Shown piece by piece: positions 24,388 to 33,815 of a stretch of DNA of 64,000 nt; position 1 is the stretch's first letter; each line of letters begins with the position of its first letter. A program made the translations under genes and the position numbers. Below the pieces are notes generated by a model. It saw only the letters and a program-made list of their open reading frames with translations. It did no database searches and was not told the DNA's origin. The DNA is from Plantibacter sp050587525 (GTDB lineage Bacteria; Actinomycetota; Actinomycetes; Actinomycetales; Microbacteriaceae): NCBI RefSeq assembly GCF_050587525.1, contig NZ_JBOBFT010000002.1, positions 310,001-374,000 of the forward strand, given 5' to 3'.

Positions 24388-26577
24388 ATGCCCCCCACTG
24401 ATGGACCGACGTCCGGCGCGCCCGGCACCGCGAACCGCACGAACGCGACGGCAACGATCGCGAACCTGCTCGACGAGACCCGCAGCTACCCGGCACCCGC
24501 GGACATCGCGGCCACAGCGAACGTCGGCCCGGATGAATGGGCGCGCGCAGCCGCCGATCCGGTCGCCTTCTGGGAAGAGCAGGCACACCGGCTCGACTGG
24601 ACGACTCCCTGGCACACGGCCCACACGTGGGAACCCGCACGACCGGTCGACGGCAGCACGGCCGCCGATCACACACCCGACGCGGTGAGCACGGCAGCCC
24701 GGAACACGAGCGGCGAACCCACGCCAGAACCCGAACTCACCATCCCCGCAGCGACCTGGTTCGCGGGCGGCACCCTCAACGTCGCCGTGAACTGCGTGGA
24801 CCGCCACGTCGACGCCGGCCGGGGCGACAAGGTCGCGCTCCACTTCGAGGGAGAGCCTGGCGACCGACGATCGATCACGTACGCCGAACTGCAGCGGGAG
24901 GTCGCGAAAGCCGCAAACGCGCTCACCGCCCTCGGCATCGGCAAGGGCGACCGGGTCGTCATCTACCTGCCCGTCATCCCGGAAACGGTGATCGCGACGC
25001 TCGCCGTGGCCCGCATCGGCGCCATCCACTCGCTCGTCTTCGGCGGCTTCTCGGCCGAAGCGCTGCGTTTCCGCGTCGAGGACACCGAAGCGAAGCTCCT
25101 CATCACGACGGACGGCCAGTACCGCCGCGGCACCGCCGTCCCGGTCAAGCAGAATGCCGATGCCGCAGTCGCGGGCGTCCCGTCGATCGAACACGTCCTC
25201 GTCGTCGCACGCACGGGCGATGAGACGCCGAACGTGCCGTGGACCGAGGGCCGCGACGTGTGGTGGCACGACACGGTCGGCATCGCCGAAGACGTCCATG
25301 AAGCCGAATCCTTCGACGCGGAGACACCGCTCTTCATCATCTACACGAGCGGCACCACCGGGAAGCCCAAGGGCCTCGTGCACACGGCCGGCGGCTACCT
25401 GACGCAGGCGTCGTGGACGCACTGGGCGATCTTCGACGCGAAGGACGACGACGTCCACTGGTGCACCGCCGACCTCGCCTGGGTCACCGCGCACACCTAC
25501 GAGATCTACGGCCCGCTCTCCAACGGCCTCACACAGGTCATCTACGAGGGCACGCCGAACACGCCGCACCAGGCGCGCCACTTCGAGATCATCGAACGCT
25601 ACGGCGTCACCGTCTACTACACGGCCCCGACCCTCATCCGCACGCTCATGACGTGGTTCCCCGACGGCCCGCCCGCCGAGTACGACCTGTCCAGCATCCG
25701 CCTCCTCGGCACCGTCGGTGAGGCGATCAATCCCGAGGCGTGGATGTGGTTCCGCGACCACCTGGGTCGCGGCGAGACCCCAGTGATCGACACCTGGTGG
25801 CAATCGGAGACGGGATCGGCCGTCATCGCACCGTTGCCTGGCGCCACGACCATCAAGCCGGGATCGGGCAGCCGCGCACTGCCGGGGCTCGAAGCGATCG
25901 TGGTCGATGAGGACGGCGAGACCGTTCCGTACGGCTCGGGCGGGTACCTCGTCGTCAGCCGCTTCGGCCCGTCCCTCGCCCGCACGGTGTGGGGTAACCC
26001 GGAACGCTACCGCGACTCGTACTGGGCCAAGTATTGGCGGCAGGGCTACTTCTTCTCCGGCGATGGCGCGAAGTGGGACGAGGACGGCGATATCTGGGTC
26101 CTCGGCCGGGTCGACGACGTCATCAACGTGTCCGGTCACCGGCTGTCGACGATCGAGGTCGAGTCCTCGCTCGTCACCCACCCGCACGTCGGCGAGGCCG
26201 GTGTGGTGGGTGTGGACGATCCGATCACCGGGCAGGCGATCGCCGCGTTCGTGATCCCGGCGTCCAGGTCCAACGGACCGGAGACCGACGACGACGCGTA
26301 CTGGCTGGAACGCACCGTGGAACTCCGTGAGGCGCTCCGGGCCCACGTCGCGAACGAGATCGGACCGATCGCGAAGCCCCGCGACGTCTTCGTCGTCCCC
26401 GATCTGCCGAAGACCCGCTCCGGGAAGATCATGCGACGGCTGCTCGGCGACATCGTGGACGGCCGTGTCCTCGGCGACACGACGTCACTGCAGGACGAGG
26501 CCGCGCCGCATCGCATCGCATCGATCGTCGCGTCGAGCCGTGCCGCGAGCGCGGCTGCTGTCGCTGCGCGCGGCTGA
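24388..26577 (+). CDS. acs: Acetate--CoA ligase (acetyl-CoA synthetase)
   Basis: A 729-residue AMP-forming synthetase that makes acetyl-CoA from acetate, ATP and CoA. Core motifs are YTSGTTGKPKGLVHTAGGYL (ATP loop), DTWWQSETGSAVIAP (A5), SGDGAKWDEDGDIWVLGRVDDVINVSG region (hinge) and KTRSGKIMRRLLGDI, whose Lys is the residue acetylated in Acs regulation. It is longer than the usual 650 residues: a variable 70-90 residue N-terminus includes an Ala/Thr/Pro-rich stretch before the acyl-binding domain. The leaderless promoter fixes the start. Confidence 0.95.
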   Translation: MPPTDGPTSGAPGTANRTNATATIANLLDETRSYPAPADIAATANVGPDEWARAAADPVAFWEEQAHRLDWTTPWHTAHTWEPARPVDGSTAADHTPDAVSTAARNTSGEPTPEPELTIPAATWFAGGTLNVAVNCVDRHVDAGRGDKVALHFEGEPGDRRSITYAELQREVAKAANALTALGIGKGDRVVIYLPVIPETVIATLAVARIGAIHSLVFGGFSAEALRFRVEDTEAKLLITTDGQYRRGTAVPVKQNADAAVAGVPSIEHVLVVARTGDETPNVPWTEGRDVWWHDTVGIAEDVHEAESFDAETPLFIIYTSGTTGKPKGLVHTAGGYLTQASWTHWAIFDAKDDDVHWCTADLAWVTAHTYEIYGPLSNGLTQVIYEGTPNTPHQARHFEIIERYGVTVYYTAPTLIRTLMTWFPDGPPAEYDLSSIRLLGTVGEAINPEAWMWFRDHLGRGETPVIDTWWQSETGSAVIAPLPGATTIKPGSGSRALPGLEAIVVDEDGETVPYGSGGYLVVSRFGPSLARTVWGNPERYRDSYWAKYWRQGYFFSGDGAKWDEDGDIWVLGRVDDVINVSGHRLSTIEVESSLVTHPHVGEAGVVGVDDPITGQAIAAFVIPASRSNGPETDDDAYWLERTVELREALRAHVANEIGPIAKPRDVFVVPDLPKTRSGKIMRRLLGDIVDGRVLGDTTSLQDEAAPHRIASIVASSRAASAAAVAARG

Positions 26578-26587
26578 GGCCGGCTGC

Positions 26588-26632
26588 CCGGTCCCTGAGC
26601 CCGCCACGGGTCCCTGAGCCCGTCGAAGGGCC
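26588..26632. repeat. CCTGAGCCCGTCGAAGGG element
   Basis: One partial and one full variant copy follow the acs stop codon, immediately before a family A palindrome. Confidence 0.7.
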
Positions 26633-26641
26633 ACCCCGGCG

Positions 26642-26734
26642 AGCACAACTCCTTCAATCCGGACATCACCCGAACACCCTCCCGCGGAATTCCGCGGATG
26701 TTCCGGAGAACAGGTCCGAATCGAAGGAGTTGTG
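26642..26734. repeat. Family A palindrome, copy 5
   Basis: AGCACAACTCCTTCAAT faces ATCGAAGGAGTTGTG, with one mismatch in the stem, around CGCGGAATTCCGCGG. It lies between the codirectional acs and nitroreductase genes. Confidence 0.85.
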
Positions 26735-26857
26735 AAGGGTGACGGGAAGGCGACGACGAAACAGATCGACATCCTGGGAATAGCGATCAAACATATGCGG
26801 TTGCATGGAACGTCAACGGCGACGACCAGAACACCACCCCTCGAAATTTGGAGAGCA

Positions 26858-27436
26858 ATGCCCACCGCAACCCGCACCGCTGAAACCGACTCGCCGATCC
26901 TCGACGTCCTCGCCGACCGCTGGAGCCCCCGCGCCTTCTCCGACGCCCCGCTCGACGCCCGTAAGCTCGCTTCGGCACTCGAGGCCGCCCGCTGGTCGCC
27001 GAGCGCGAACAACACCCAGCCGTGGCGCTTCATCGTCGGCACGAAGGGCACCGAGACCTTCGACACGATCGTCGCCAACCTCGTCGGCTTCAACCAGGCG
27101 TGGGCCGGTGCCGCCGGCGCGCTCATCGTGACGATCGTCGAGACCGCTGACGAAGAGGGCAACCCGCGTCCATGGGCTTCCTACGACGCCGGCCAGGCAG
27201 TCGCCCACCTCAGCGTCCAGGCGCACCACGACGGCCTGTTCGCCCACCAGATGGCCGGCTTCCTGCCCGACGGCATCCGCGACGCCTTCCAGCTGCCCGC
27301 CGCCCTGCAGCCGATCACGGTGACCGCACTCGGCGAGCTCGGCGACCCGGAGAGCCTCAACGAGGTCCTGCGTGAGCGCGAAGTCGCTCCCCGCACGCGC
27401 TTCCCGCTGTCCGACATCGTCCTCGTCCAGGAGTAG
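26858..27436 (+). CDS. Nitroreductase family protein
   Basis: A 192-residue FMN-dependent oxidoreductase. Motifs are DRWSPRAFSDAPLD, the FMN-binding AARWSPSANNTQPWRFIV, ASYDAGQAVAHLSVQAHHDGL and the C-terminal EREVAPRTRFPLSDIV. It matches the malonic-semialdehyde-reductase/RutE-like nitroreductases and would use NAD(P)H. The start at 26858 has GGAGAG about 5 nt upstream. Earlier in-frame ATGs fall in repeat or leader sequence. Monocistronic. Confidence 0.92.
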   Translation: MPTATRTAETDSPILDVLADRWSPRAFSDAPLDARKLASALEAARWSPSANNTQPWRFIVGTKGTETFDTIVANLVGFNQAWAGAAGALIVTIVETADEEGNPRPWASYDAGQAVAHLSVQAHHDGLFAHQMAGFLPDGIRDAFQLPAALQPITVTALGELGDPESLNEVLREREVAPRTRFPLSDIVLVQE

Positions 27437-27457
27437 TCGCCAACCAGCACCGCCTCT

Positions 27458-27529
27458 CAGCCCGCGAGGCGTCGCATATGGCTCATCGGATCCGGTCCGA
27501 ACCAGCCGTATGTGACCCCTCGCGGGCTG
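27458..27529. repeat. Family E palindrome, copy 1
   Basis: CAGCCCGCGAGG and CCTCGCGGGCTG form the outer stem; GCATATGGCT and AGCCGTATGT extend it. It is located between convergent genes. Confidence 0.88.
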
Positions 27530-27555
27530 TTTCGTGGGTGCGTCCGGGCGACCGG

Positions 27556-28224
27556 TCAGACGGACAGACCGGCGACGAGGTTGATGACCGACGCGAGGAT
27601 GACCGCCCCGAAGACGTACGACAGGAGCGTGTGTTTGAGGACCTCGCGGCGGAATCCAGTCGACCGCAGCGTCGTGTCCGACACCTGGTACGTCATCCCG
27701 AGGTCGAACGCCAGATAGGCGAAGTCGGTGTACTGCGGCGGCTCGTCCTGGTTGAAGTCGATGCCGCCGACCGGGCCCGCGAAGTACATCCGCGCGTACC
27801 GCAGGGTGTAGAGCGTGTGGATGAGCGTCCACGACAGGGCGACGCTGAGGACCGCGAACCCGGCGAAGAGGAACTGGTCGAAGCCCTTCGCGACGCTCGC
27901 CTGGACGATGACGACCCCCACCGCGATGAGACTGCCGATGCTCGCGAAGAGGATCAGGACTTCCGTGACGGCCCGCCCTGGATCCTCCTGCGTCGCGTGA
28001 TCGCGCGTCTGCTCCGCATCCATCCGCCAGACGCGCACCCACACCGTGACGATGTAGGCGAGCGATGCCGCCGCCCAGCCCGCGAGGATCCCATCGGCCC
28101 AGCTCGCAGGGAGCGACGAGGTGCCGATGCCGACACCGATGCCGACCGCCGCACCGATCACCGCCATCACGACGAATCGCAGGACCGCTCTGCTGCGGAG
28201 GGGTACGTCGATGGGTGCGCTCAC
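27556..28224 (-). CDS. DUF1345-family membrane protein
   Basis: A 222-residue protein with about five hydrophobic helices. It fits DUF1345: the segment VWRMDAEQTRDHATQEDPGRAV between helices, HTLYTLRYARMYF, then DFAYLAFDLGMTYQVSDT and LKHTLLSYVFGAVILA. Function is unknown. The GTG at 28224 follows TAGCAT by 6 nt on the minus strand, consistent with a leaderless start. Monocistronic. Confidence 0.88.
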   Translation of the reverse strand: MSAPIDVPLRSRAVLRFVVMAVIGAAVGIGVGIGTSSLPASWADGILAGWAAASLAYIVTVWVRVWRMDAEQTRDHATQEDPGRAVTEVLILFASIGSLIAVGVVIVQASVAKGFDQFLFAGFAVLSVALSWTLIHTLYTLRYARMYFAGPVGGIDFNQDEPPQYTDFAYLAFDLGMTYQVSDTTLRSTGFRREVLKHTLLSYVFGAVILASVINLVAGLSV

Positions 28225-28236
28225 GGCTCGATGCTA
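28225..28236 (-). promoter_or_regulatory. -10 of the DUF1345 gene, leaderless
   Basis: On the minus strand TAGCAT (28236-28231) is followed by CGAGCC and the GTG start. Confidence 0.5.
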
Positions 28237-28325
28237 CTGCCGCGGCTCCCGGCCGTCGGTGTCGCCTCACCCATCCACGCGCTGACCGGCTTCCGTGCAC
28301 GAGCCGAGGAGACGCCCACGCACAC

Positions 28326-29117
28326 TCAGTCGGCGAGGAACCGGGCGAGCGCCTGCACCATCGCGGCCTGCTCCCAGCTGTGGTTCGCGCCCTGCACGGT
28401 GACCCGCGTCGCGTTCGGCAACGCCTCGACGATCGCGTCGGCCGCGGGTGGCATGATCGGCACGGTCTCGGAACCGACGATCGCGATGGTCGGCTGCGTG
28501 ATCCCGCCCCACAACTCCGCACGCGGTCCGGCCTGCGATGCGGCGAGCGCCTCGGAATCGATCGCGAGGCTCGGCCCCATCGACACCATGACCGGCCAAC
28601 CGGGGCTGTGGCGTGCGCCGTCGAGCCATTCGGAGGGCATGTCCTTCATGAAGTACTCGATGACCGCGTCATCGTCGTCGCCCGCGATGCGTTCCCGCAG
28701 CCCGTCGAGGTCCTCTGCGCCGCTCGTGCCGTTCTCTTCCGGCAGCGGGACTTCCCAGAGCGCGAGCTTCGTGATCGGGAGGCCTGCTGCGGCGGCCGCG
28801 AGGCTGATGGCGCCGCCGGACGAACTGCCGAACAACGCCGCTTCGCCGCCCGCGGCCTGGATGAGGGCGGCGATGTCGTCGAGTTCGTCGGCGAGCGTGA
28901 AGGACGTCGCGCCCTCGGTCTCGCCACGCCCGCGACGGTCGTAGTTGATGACGGTGAAGCCGTGCGATGCGAGGAGTCCCGCCATCGCGACGGTCTGCGG
29001 ATCGAAGCCGCGGAACTGCATCGCTCCGCCCACGAAGATGACGGCCGGTCCGGTGCCGTCGCCGTGCCGGTCGTAGGCGATGCGGGTGCCGTCCGCGGAG
29101 GTCGTGGTCTCGCTCAT
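28326..29117 (-). CDS. Alpha/beta-fold hydrolase
   Basis: A 263-residue hydrolase. The oxyanion region is VIFVGGAMQFRGFD, NYDRRGRGET precedes the nucleophile elbow GSSSGGAISL (Ser), the acid lies near IVGSETVPIMPP, and the catalytic His is in VQGANHSWEQ. Esterase-like proteins of this size have many substrates and none can be assigned. GAGAGGAA lies about 10 nt upstream of the ATG. The YCII-type gene follows on the same strand after a 69 nt gap, so they may be cotranscribed. Confidence 0.9.
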   Translation of the reverse strand: MSETTTSADGTRIAYDRHGDGTGPAVIFVGGAMQFRGFDPQTVAMAGLLASHGFTVINYDRRGRGETEGATSFTLADELDDIAALIQAAGGEAALFGSSSGGAISLAAAAAGLPITKLALWEVPLPEENGTSGAEDLDGLRERIAGDDDDAVIEYFMKDMPSEWLDGARHSPGWPVMVSMGPSLAIDSEALAASQAGPRAELWGGITQPTIAIVGSETVPIMPPAADAIVEALPNATRVTVQGANHSWEQAAMVQALARFLAD

Positions 29118-29186
29118 CTGGGGGTTCCTCTCACTGGGCGGTGCGACGGTGCGCTTGACGTTGAGGCCGGCCGCAAGTCCAACGCC

Positions 29187-29516
29187 TCACTCACCGACGA
29201 ACGCCCGGATCTCGATCGTGCCCCACGTGGACATCGGATGCTGCGCGGCGATCTCGATCGCCTCGGCCTCGTCGACCGCTTCGACGACCTCGTACCCGAT
29301 GATCTGCGTTCGTGTGTCCGTGAAGGAGCCGCGCATCGCGACGAGCTCTTCATCGACGGTCGTGATGGTGAGGGCGGAACGGTCCGGTTCGAGTTCGGTG
29401 CCGAAGAGGCGGATGCCCCGCGCGTCCATCTCATCGATCCAGCTCTGGATCTCGTGTTGGATCTGGGCGGGGCGGATGAAGGCGTCGTCGTGGCAGATGA
29501 AGAGCATGAAGCGCAT
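29187..29516 (-). CDS. YCII-related domain protein
   Basis: A 109-residue alpha+beta-barrel protein of the YCII/DGPF family: MRFMLFICHDDAF at the start, then MDARGIRLFGTELEP, GYEVVEAVDEAEAIEIAAQHP and GTIEIRAF. Family members sometimes pair with ECF sigma factors, but none is adjacent. The ATG at 29516 is chosen because GGAGG lies 9 nt upstream; a GTG three codons earlier is possible. Biological role unknown. Confidence 0.87.
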   Translation of the reverse strand: MRFMLFICHDDAFIRPAQIQHEIQSWIDEMDARGIRLFGTELEPDRSALTITTVDEELVAMRGSFTDTRTQIIGYEVVEAVDEAEAIEIAAQHPMSTWGTIEIRAFVGE

Positions 29517-29602
29517 CGTGGTCACCTCCGTCGGCTGCGTCCCAACCTAGCCTCAGCGGCCGACGGACGGAACCTCCGGGCGCCACGAATCCCTGTGGAG
29601 AC

Positions 29603-29664
29603 TGCCGAGGTGAGGCTTCCGGTTGTTTCGGGGCTTCGGAAACAACCGGAAGCCTCACCTCAGC
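29603..29664. repeat. Family D palindrome, copy 2
   Basis: TGCCGAGGTGAGGCTTCCGG and CCGGAAGCCTCACCTCAGC pair, extended by TTGTTTC/GAAACAA. It lies between the 3' end of clpB and the YCII gene start. Confidence 0.9.
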
Positions 29665-29709
29665 GGCTCGAAGCGGGCGGAGGGGAGGAGCGGCGAGACA
29701 GGGGCGGCG

Positions 29710-31863
29710 CTACGCGGCGACGACCACGAGACCGTCACCGGAGGGCGCGAGCTCCACGTTGACGGTGTCGCCGTCGCGGATGGTGCCGTCGAGGATCGCC
29801 CGGGCGAGGCGATCATCGATCTCCCGCTGCATGAGCCGACGGAGCGGCCGAGCACCGTAGATGGGGTCGTAACCGCGTTCCGCGAGCCAAGCGCGCGCAT
29901 CGGGGGTGACGGCGAGCGTCAGGCGGCGGTCGCCCAGACGACCCTGGAGGCGGTCGATGTCGAGTTCGACGATCTGTCCCAACTCGTCCTCGGTGAGGGC
30001 GGAGAACACGACGATGTCGTCGAGCCGGTTGATGAACTCCGGCTTGAACGCCTGCCGCACGAGTTGCTGCACCGCCTCCTCCTTCTGCTCCGGGCTGAGC
30101 GTCGGGTCGACGAGGTACTGCGAACCGAGGTTCGAGGTGAGCACGAGGATGACGTTGCGGAAGTCGACCGTGCGTCCCTGTCCGTCGGTCAGTCGGCCGT
30201 CGTCGAGCACCTGCAGGAGGATGTCGAACACCTCGGGGTGCGCTTTCTCGACCTCGTCGAGGAGCACGACCGAGTACGGACGACGACGCACGGCCTCGGT
30301 GAGCTGCCCGCCCTGCTCGTAGCCGACGTAGCCGGGAGGGGCGCCGACGAGCCTCGAGACGGAGTGCTTCTCCCCGTACTCGGACATGTCGATGCGGACC
30401 ATCGCCTTCTCGTCGTCGAACAGGAACTCGGCGAGGGCTTTCGCGAGTTCCGTCTTGCCGACGCCCGTCGGTCCGAGGAACATGAACGATCCGGTCGGGC
30501 GGTCGGGGTCGGAGATGCCGGCGCGGGTGCGACGAACGGCATCGGACACGGCGGTCACGGCACGTTTCTGGCCGATGATGCGGCGGCCGAGTTCGCTCTC
30601 AAGGTGCAGCAGCTTCTCGGTCTCGCCCTGGAGCAGACGCCCCACGGGGATCCCGGTCCACGCGGCAATGACGTTGGCGATGTCGTCGGCGGTCACCTGG
30701 TCGTTGACCATGCGGGGTTCGCCGTCGACCTCTTCCTCAGCGGATTCGGCAGCGGCGAGTTCGCGTTCGAGCTGTGGGATGTCGGCGTAGAGGAGCTTGG
30801 AGGCCTGCTCCAGCTTTCCTTCACGCTGGGCGCGCTCGGCCCGGCTGCGGGCTGCGTCGATCTGCTTCTTCAGGTCGCCGACGCGGTTGAGGCTCGCACG
30901 CTCGCGTTCCCAGCGCTCTTGGAGGACCTTGAGGTCGGCCTGGCGCTGTTTGAGGTCGGCGCGGAGCCGTTCGAGGCGCTCTTTCGAGGCGTCGTCCTTC
31001 TCCTTCTTGAGCGCGAGTTCTTCGAGCTTCAGGCGGTCGACGCTGCGACGGAGTTCGTCGATCTCGACGGGCGCGGAGTCGATCTCCATGCGGAGGCGGC
31101 TCGCGGCTTCGTCGATGAGGTCGATCGCCTTGTCCGGCAGCTGACGGGCCGTGATGTAGCGGTTGGAGAGCGATGCCGCGGCGACGAGCGCGTTGTCGGC
31201 GATCGAGACCTTGTGGTGTGCTTCGTAGCGTTCCTTGAGCCCGCGGAGGATCGCGATGGTGTCCTCGACGCTCGGCTCACCGACGAACACCTGCTGGAAG
31301 CGGCGCTCCATGGCGGCGTCCTTCTCGATGAATTCGCGGTACTCGTTGAGTGTGGTCGCACCGATGAGGCGGAGTTCGCCTCGTGCGAGCATGGGCTTCA
31401 GCATGTTCGCGGCAGCGACGGAGCCTTCTCCGCCACCCGCGCCCATGAGGACGTGGAGCTCGTCGATGAAGGTGATGATCTGGCCGTCGGCCTCGTTGAT
31501 CTCCTTGAGGACGGCCTTCAGCCGCTCCTCGAACTGGCCCCGGTACATCGCGCCGGCAACGAGGGCCGACATGTCGAGCGAGACGAGCTGCTTGCCCTTG
31601 AGGCTCTCGGCGACGTCTCCTGCGACGATGCGCTGGGCGAGTCCTTCGACGACGGCCGTCTTGCCGACGCCGGGCTCGCCGATGAGGACGGGGTTGTTCT
31701 TGGTGCGGCGGGTGAGCACCTGGCTCACGCGTCGGATCTCGGCGTCACGACCGATCACCGGGTCGAGTTTTCCGGACGCGGCGATGTCGGTCAGATTCAC
31801 GCCGTACTGCTCGAGCGCGCTCTTCTGCTCCTCTTGCTGTTCGGGCATCTGGCCTGATGGCAT
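29710..31863 (-). CDS. clpB: ClpB disaggregase, form without N-terminal domain
   Basis: A 717-residue AAA+ unfoldase that rescues aggregated proteins with DnaK. NBD1 has Walker A GEPGVGKTAVVEG and Walker B IITFIDELH. The coiled-coil middle domain spans about residues 310-450 (LKQRQADLKVLQERWERERAS). NBD2 has GPTGVGKTELAKALAE and VVLLDEVEKAHPEVF. The roughly 140-residue Clp_N repeat of full-length ClpB is absent: after the short MPSGQMPEQQEEQKSALEQYG tail, AAA1 begins. GAGGGGGAA lies 6 nt before the ATG. An HspR-type HAIR box lies about 90 bp upstream. Confidence 0.95.
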   Translation of the reverse strand: MPSGQMPEQQEEQKSALEQYGVNLTDIAASGKLDPVIGRDAEIRRVSQVLTRRTKNNPVLIGEPGVGKTAVVEGLAQRIVAGDVAESLKGKQLVSLDMSALVAGAMYRGQFEERLKAVLKEINEADGQIITFIDELHVLMGAGGGEGSVAAANMLKPMLARGELRLIGATTLNEYREFIEKDAAMERRFQQVFVGEPSVEDTIAILRGLKERYEAHHKVSIADNALVAAASLSNRYITARQLPDKAIDLIDEAASRLRMEIDSAPVEIDELRRSVDRLKLEELALKKEKDDASKERLERLRADLKQRQADLKVLQERWERERASLNRVGDLKKQIDAARSRAERAQREGKLEQASKLLYADIPQLERELAAAESAEEEVDGEPRMVNDQVTADDIANVIAAWTGIPVGRLLQGETEKLLHLESELGRRIIGQKRAVTAVSDAVRRTRAGISDPDRPTGSFMFLGPTGVGKTELAKALAEFLFDDEKAMVRIDMSEYGEKHSVSRLVGAPPGYVGYEQGGQLTEAVRRRPYSVVLLDEVEKAHPEVFDILLQVLDDGRLTDGQGRTVDFRNVILVLTSNLGSQYLVDPTLSPEQKEEAVQQLVRQAFKPEFINRLDDIVVFSALTEDELGQIVELDIDRLQGRLGDRRLTLAVTPDARAWLAERGYDPIYGARPLRRLMQREIDDRLARAILDGTIRDGDTVNVELAPSGDGLVVVAA

Positions 31864-31949
31864 CTGTTGTTCCCCCTCGGAACGGGGAGTGCGGCGAACG
31901 ACGGGCCCGGTCTCCCCGAGACGGCTCAGCCGTGCACACACACTCCAAA

Positions 31950-31970
31950 GTTGAGTCTTACTGACTCAAG
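31950..31970. promoter_or_regulatory. HAIR box (HspR operator) of clpB
   Basis: GTTGAGT-N7-ACTCAAG matches the known HAIR consensus CTTGAGT-N7-ACTCAAG in 13 of 14 positions. HspR is encoded in the dnaK operon of this window. The box lies between clpB and the MmyB-type gene. Confidence 0.85.
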
Positions 31971-32032
31971 TTTAGCAGCTTGCCGCGATTGCCGCCAGAG
32001 CCGACGGATGGCGTACAGCAGCGCCCCGAACG

Positions 32033-32878
32033 TCAGACGACGAGTTCCTGCATCCCGGTCACCCGCAACAGATCGATCTTCCCCGCATCGGTCGATCCGG
32101 GCTCGGCCGTGTACACGATCACCCGCAGATCGCTCCCGGCCGCAGTCAGCACATCGCAGTCCAACACGATCTGCCCGACGAGCGGATGCTTCACCGTCTT
32201 GCGCTGCGAGATGCGCGGGGCGACCTCGAATCGATCCCACAGCGCCCGGAACTCCGGACTCTGCTCACTCAAGTCCTCGACGAGCGAGGCGAGCTCCGGG
32301 TCATCCGGGTACCGTCCGTGCGCCACGCGGAGCTCCGCGACCGTCTCGCGTTCGAACGCTTCGATGTCCTTGGCGTCCTGCAGCACGCGCGTCCGATCCC
32401 CCGTGAAGTGCCGCCACAGCAGATTGCGGTCGCGGTGGCTCAAGGCGGAGGGGTCGCCGAGGAGGGCGGCCCACATCGTGTTCCACTGGATGATGTCCCA
32501 CGACGCCGTGTAGACGGCGACCGGCGTGTCGACGAGACGGTCGGTCATGCGCTGGATGCCGGGCGGAACGTGGCGCGAGACGAGGCCGGAAGGCGGTTCG
32601 ACGGCGCCGGCGAGGCGGTACAGGATGTCACGCTCGTCGGTCGTCAGACGCAGGGCGCGGGCGATCGATGCGATGACCTGCGGTGAGGGATTCACCGCGC
32701 GGCCCTGCTCGAGCCGCACGACGTAGTCGACCGACAGCCCGGCGAGCGCCGCCAACTCCTCACGCCGCAGCCCCGGCACGCGACGTTCGCCGCCCGCCGG
32801 CATCCCCGCCGCCGCCGGCGTGACGCGGTCCCTCCACGCGCGCAACGCATCCGCGAGTGCTGATCGATTCTCCGTCAT
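32033..32878 (-). CDS. XRE-type regulator with MmyB-like ligand-binding domain
   Basis: A 281-residue regulator. The Cro/C1 HTH is VPGLRREELAALAGLSVDYVVRLEQGRAVNPSPQVI (about residues 48-85). The C-terminal MmyB-like domain includes RMTDRLVDTPVAVYTASWDIIQWNTMWAAL, RNLLWRHFT and RYPDDPELASLVEDLS. This architecture is very common in actinobacteria next to SDR genes. It is divergent from the SDR at 32980 and probably regulates it. The ligand is unknown, though the related domain in one structure bound a fatty acid. Confidence 0.93.
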   Translation of the reverse strand: MTENRSALADALRAWRDRVTPAAAGMPAGGERRVPGLRREELAALAGLSVDYVVRLEQGRAVNPSPQVIASIARALRLTTDERDILYRLAGAVEPPSGLVSRHVPPGIQRMTDRLVDTPVAVYTASWDIIQWNTMWAALLGDPSALSHRDRNLLWRHFTGDRTRVLQDAKDIEAFERETVAELRVAHGRYPDDPELASLVEDLSEQSPEFRALWDRFEVAPRISQRKTVKHPLVGQIVLDCDVLTAAGSDLRVIVYTAEPGSTDAGKIDLLRVTGMQELVV

Positions 32879-32919
32879 GCACCCAGTCTGCGCTTCCTGC
32901 GGCGAATCCGGGTGGTATC

Positions 32920-32931
32920 GGTGGTCCCACC
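32920..32931. promoter_or_regulatory. Possible operator of the MmyB-type regulator
   Basis: GGTGG-TC-CCACC is an inverted repeat in the 101 bp divergent gap. A GGTGGT direct repeat lies 9 bp to its left. A TACCTT hexamer at 32941 may be the SDR -10. Confidence 0.35.
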
Positions 32932-32979
32932 GTCGAGCGGTACCTTGGCAGTTCCGCCGATGAGGCGCAGGCTCGACTC

Positions 32980-33675
32980 ATGACCATCACCTTCATCACC
33001 GGGGCCAACAAAGGCCTCGGACACGAAACCGCCCGCCGTCTCATCGAAGCCGGCCACACCGTCTACCTCGGCGCCCGCGATCCGGAGCGCGGCCAGAACG
33101 CCGCCGACGCCCTCGGCGCCACGTTCGTCCCGATCGATGTGACCGACGACGCGTCGGTCGAAGCCGCCGCCGCAACGATCCGTGAGCGTGAAGGGCGCCT
33201 CGACGTGCTCATCAACAACGCGGGCATCGTCGGTCGTCAATCCGAGCCGGAGGACGTGACCGCGGACGACCTGCGCGAGGTCTACGAGACGAACGTCTTC
33301 GGGATCGTCCGCGTCACCCACGCATTCCTCCCGCTGTTGCGAGCATCGGAGCACCCCGTCATCGTCAACGTGACGAGCGGCCTCGGCTCCTTCGCCTCCG
33401 TGACGAACCCCGACATCATCGAGGGCCAGTTCGCCACGATCGTCTACGGATCGTCGAAATCGGCCGTGACGATGCTCACCGTCCAGTACTCGAAAGCACT
33501 TCCCGACATCCGGATCAACGCCGTCGACCCCGGCTACACGGCGACCGACTTCAACGGCAACAGCGGAACGCAGACCGTTCAGGAGGGCACCGATGCGATC
33601 GTCCGCCTCGCCTCCATCGGCACGGACGGCCCCACGGGGACGCTGCAGAACCGGGACGGCGTCCTGGGCTGGTAG
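32980..33675 (+). CDS. SDR-family oxidoreductase
   Basis: A 231-residue SDR related to carbonyl-reductase-like proteins: FITGANKGLGHETARRL, GARDPERGQNAA, NNAGIVGRQSEPEDV, VNVTSGLGSFASV (Ser) and YGSSKSAVTMLT (Tyr, Lys). It ends RDGVLGW. The ATG at 32980 is preferred because the longer frame would run through the divergent promoter. It is paired with the divergent MmyB-type regulator, a common actinobacterial arrangement. The substrate is unknown. Confidence 0.92.
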   Translation: MTITFITGANKGLGHETARRLIEAGHTVYLGARDPERGQNAADALGATFVPIDVTDDASVEAAAATIREREGRLDVLINNAGIVGRQSEPEDVTADDLREVYETNVFGIVRVTHAFLPLLRASEHPVIVNVTSGLGSFASVTNPDIIEGQFATIVYGSSKSAVTMLTVQYSKALPDIRINAVDPGYTATDFNGNSGTQTVQEGTDAIVRLASIGTDGPTGTLQNRDGVLGW

Positions 33676-33683
33676 TTCGGGCT

Positions 33684-33815
33684 GGTAGGTCGGGCTGCGG
33701 TCGGGGCCGGCGCTCCGGACCCGGCTGCGGCTGCGGCTGCGGCTCGAGTCTCGGCTCGGGTCTCGACTCCGGTCCTGGTTCCGGTCCTGCTCCGGTCCGG
33801 CACCGAGCCGCGGTC
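33684..33815. repeat. GGCTGC/GGTCTCG tandem low-complexity stretch
   Basis: Hexamer-like runs (GGCTGC about four times, CTCGGGT and CCGGTCCTG copies) fill the space after the SDR stop. The siderophore-interacting protein promoter starts beyond it. Confidence 0.65.

Noticed and set aside
24172..26346. A long minus-strand open frame opposite acs (over 700 codons), and similar frames opposite clpB and dnaK
   Set aside because: High-GC codon bias keeps the opposite strand open. These frames show no family motifs and exactly mirror strongly supported genes.
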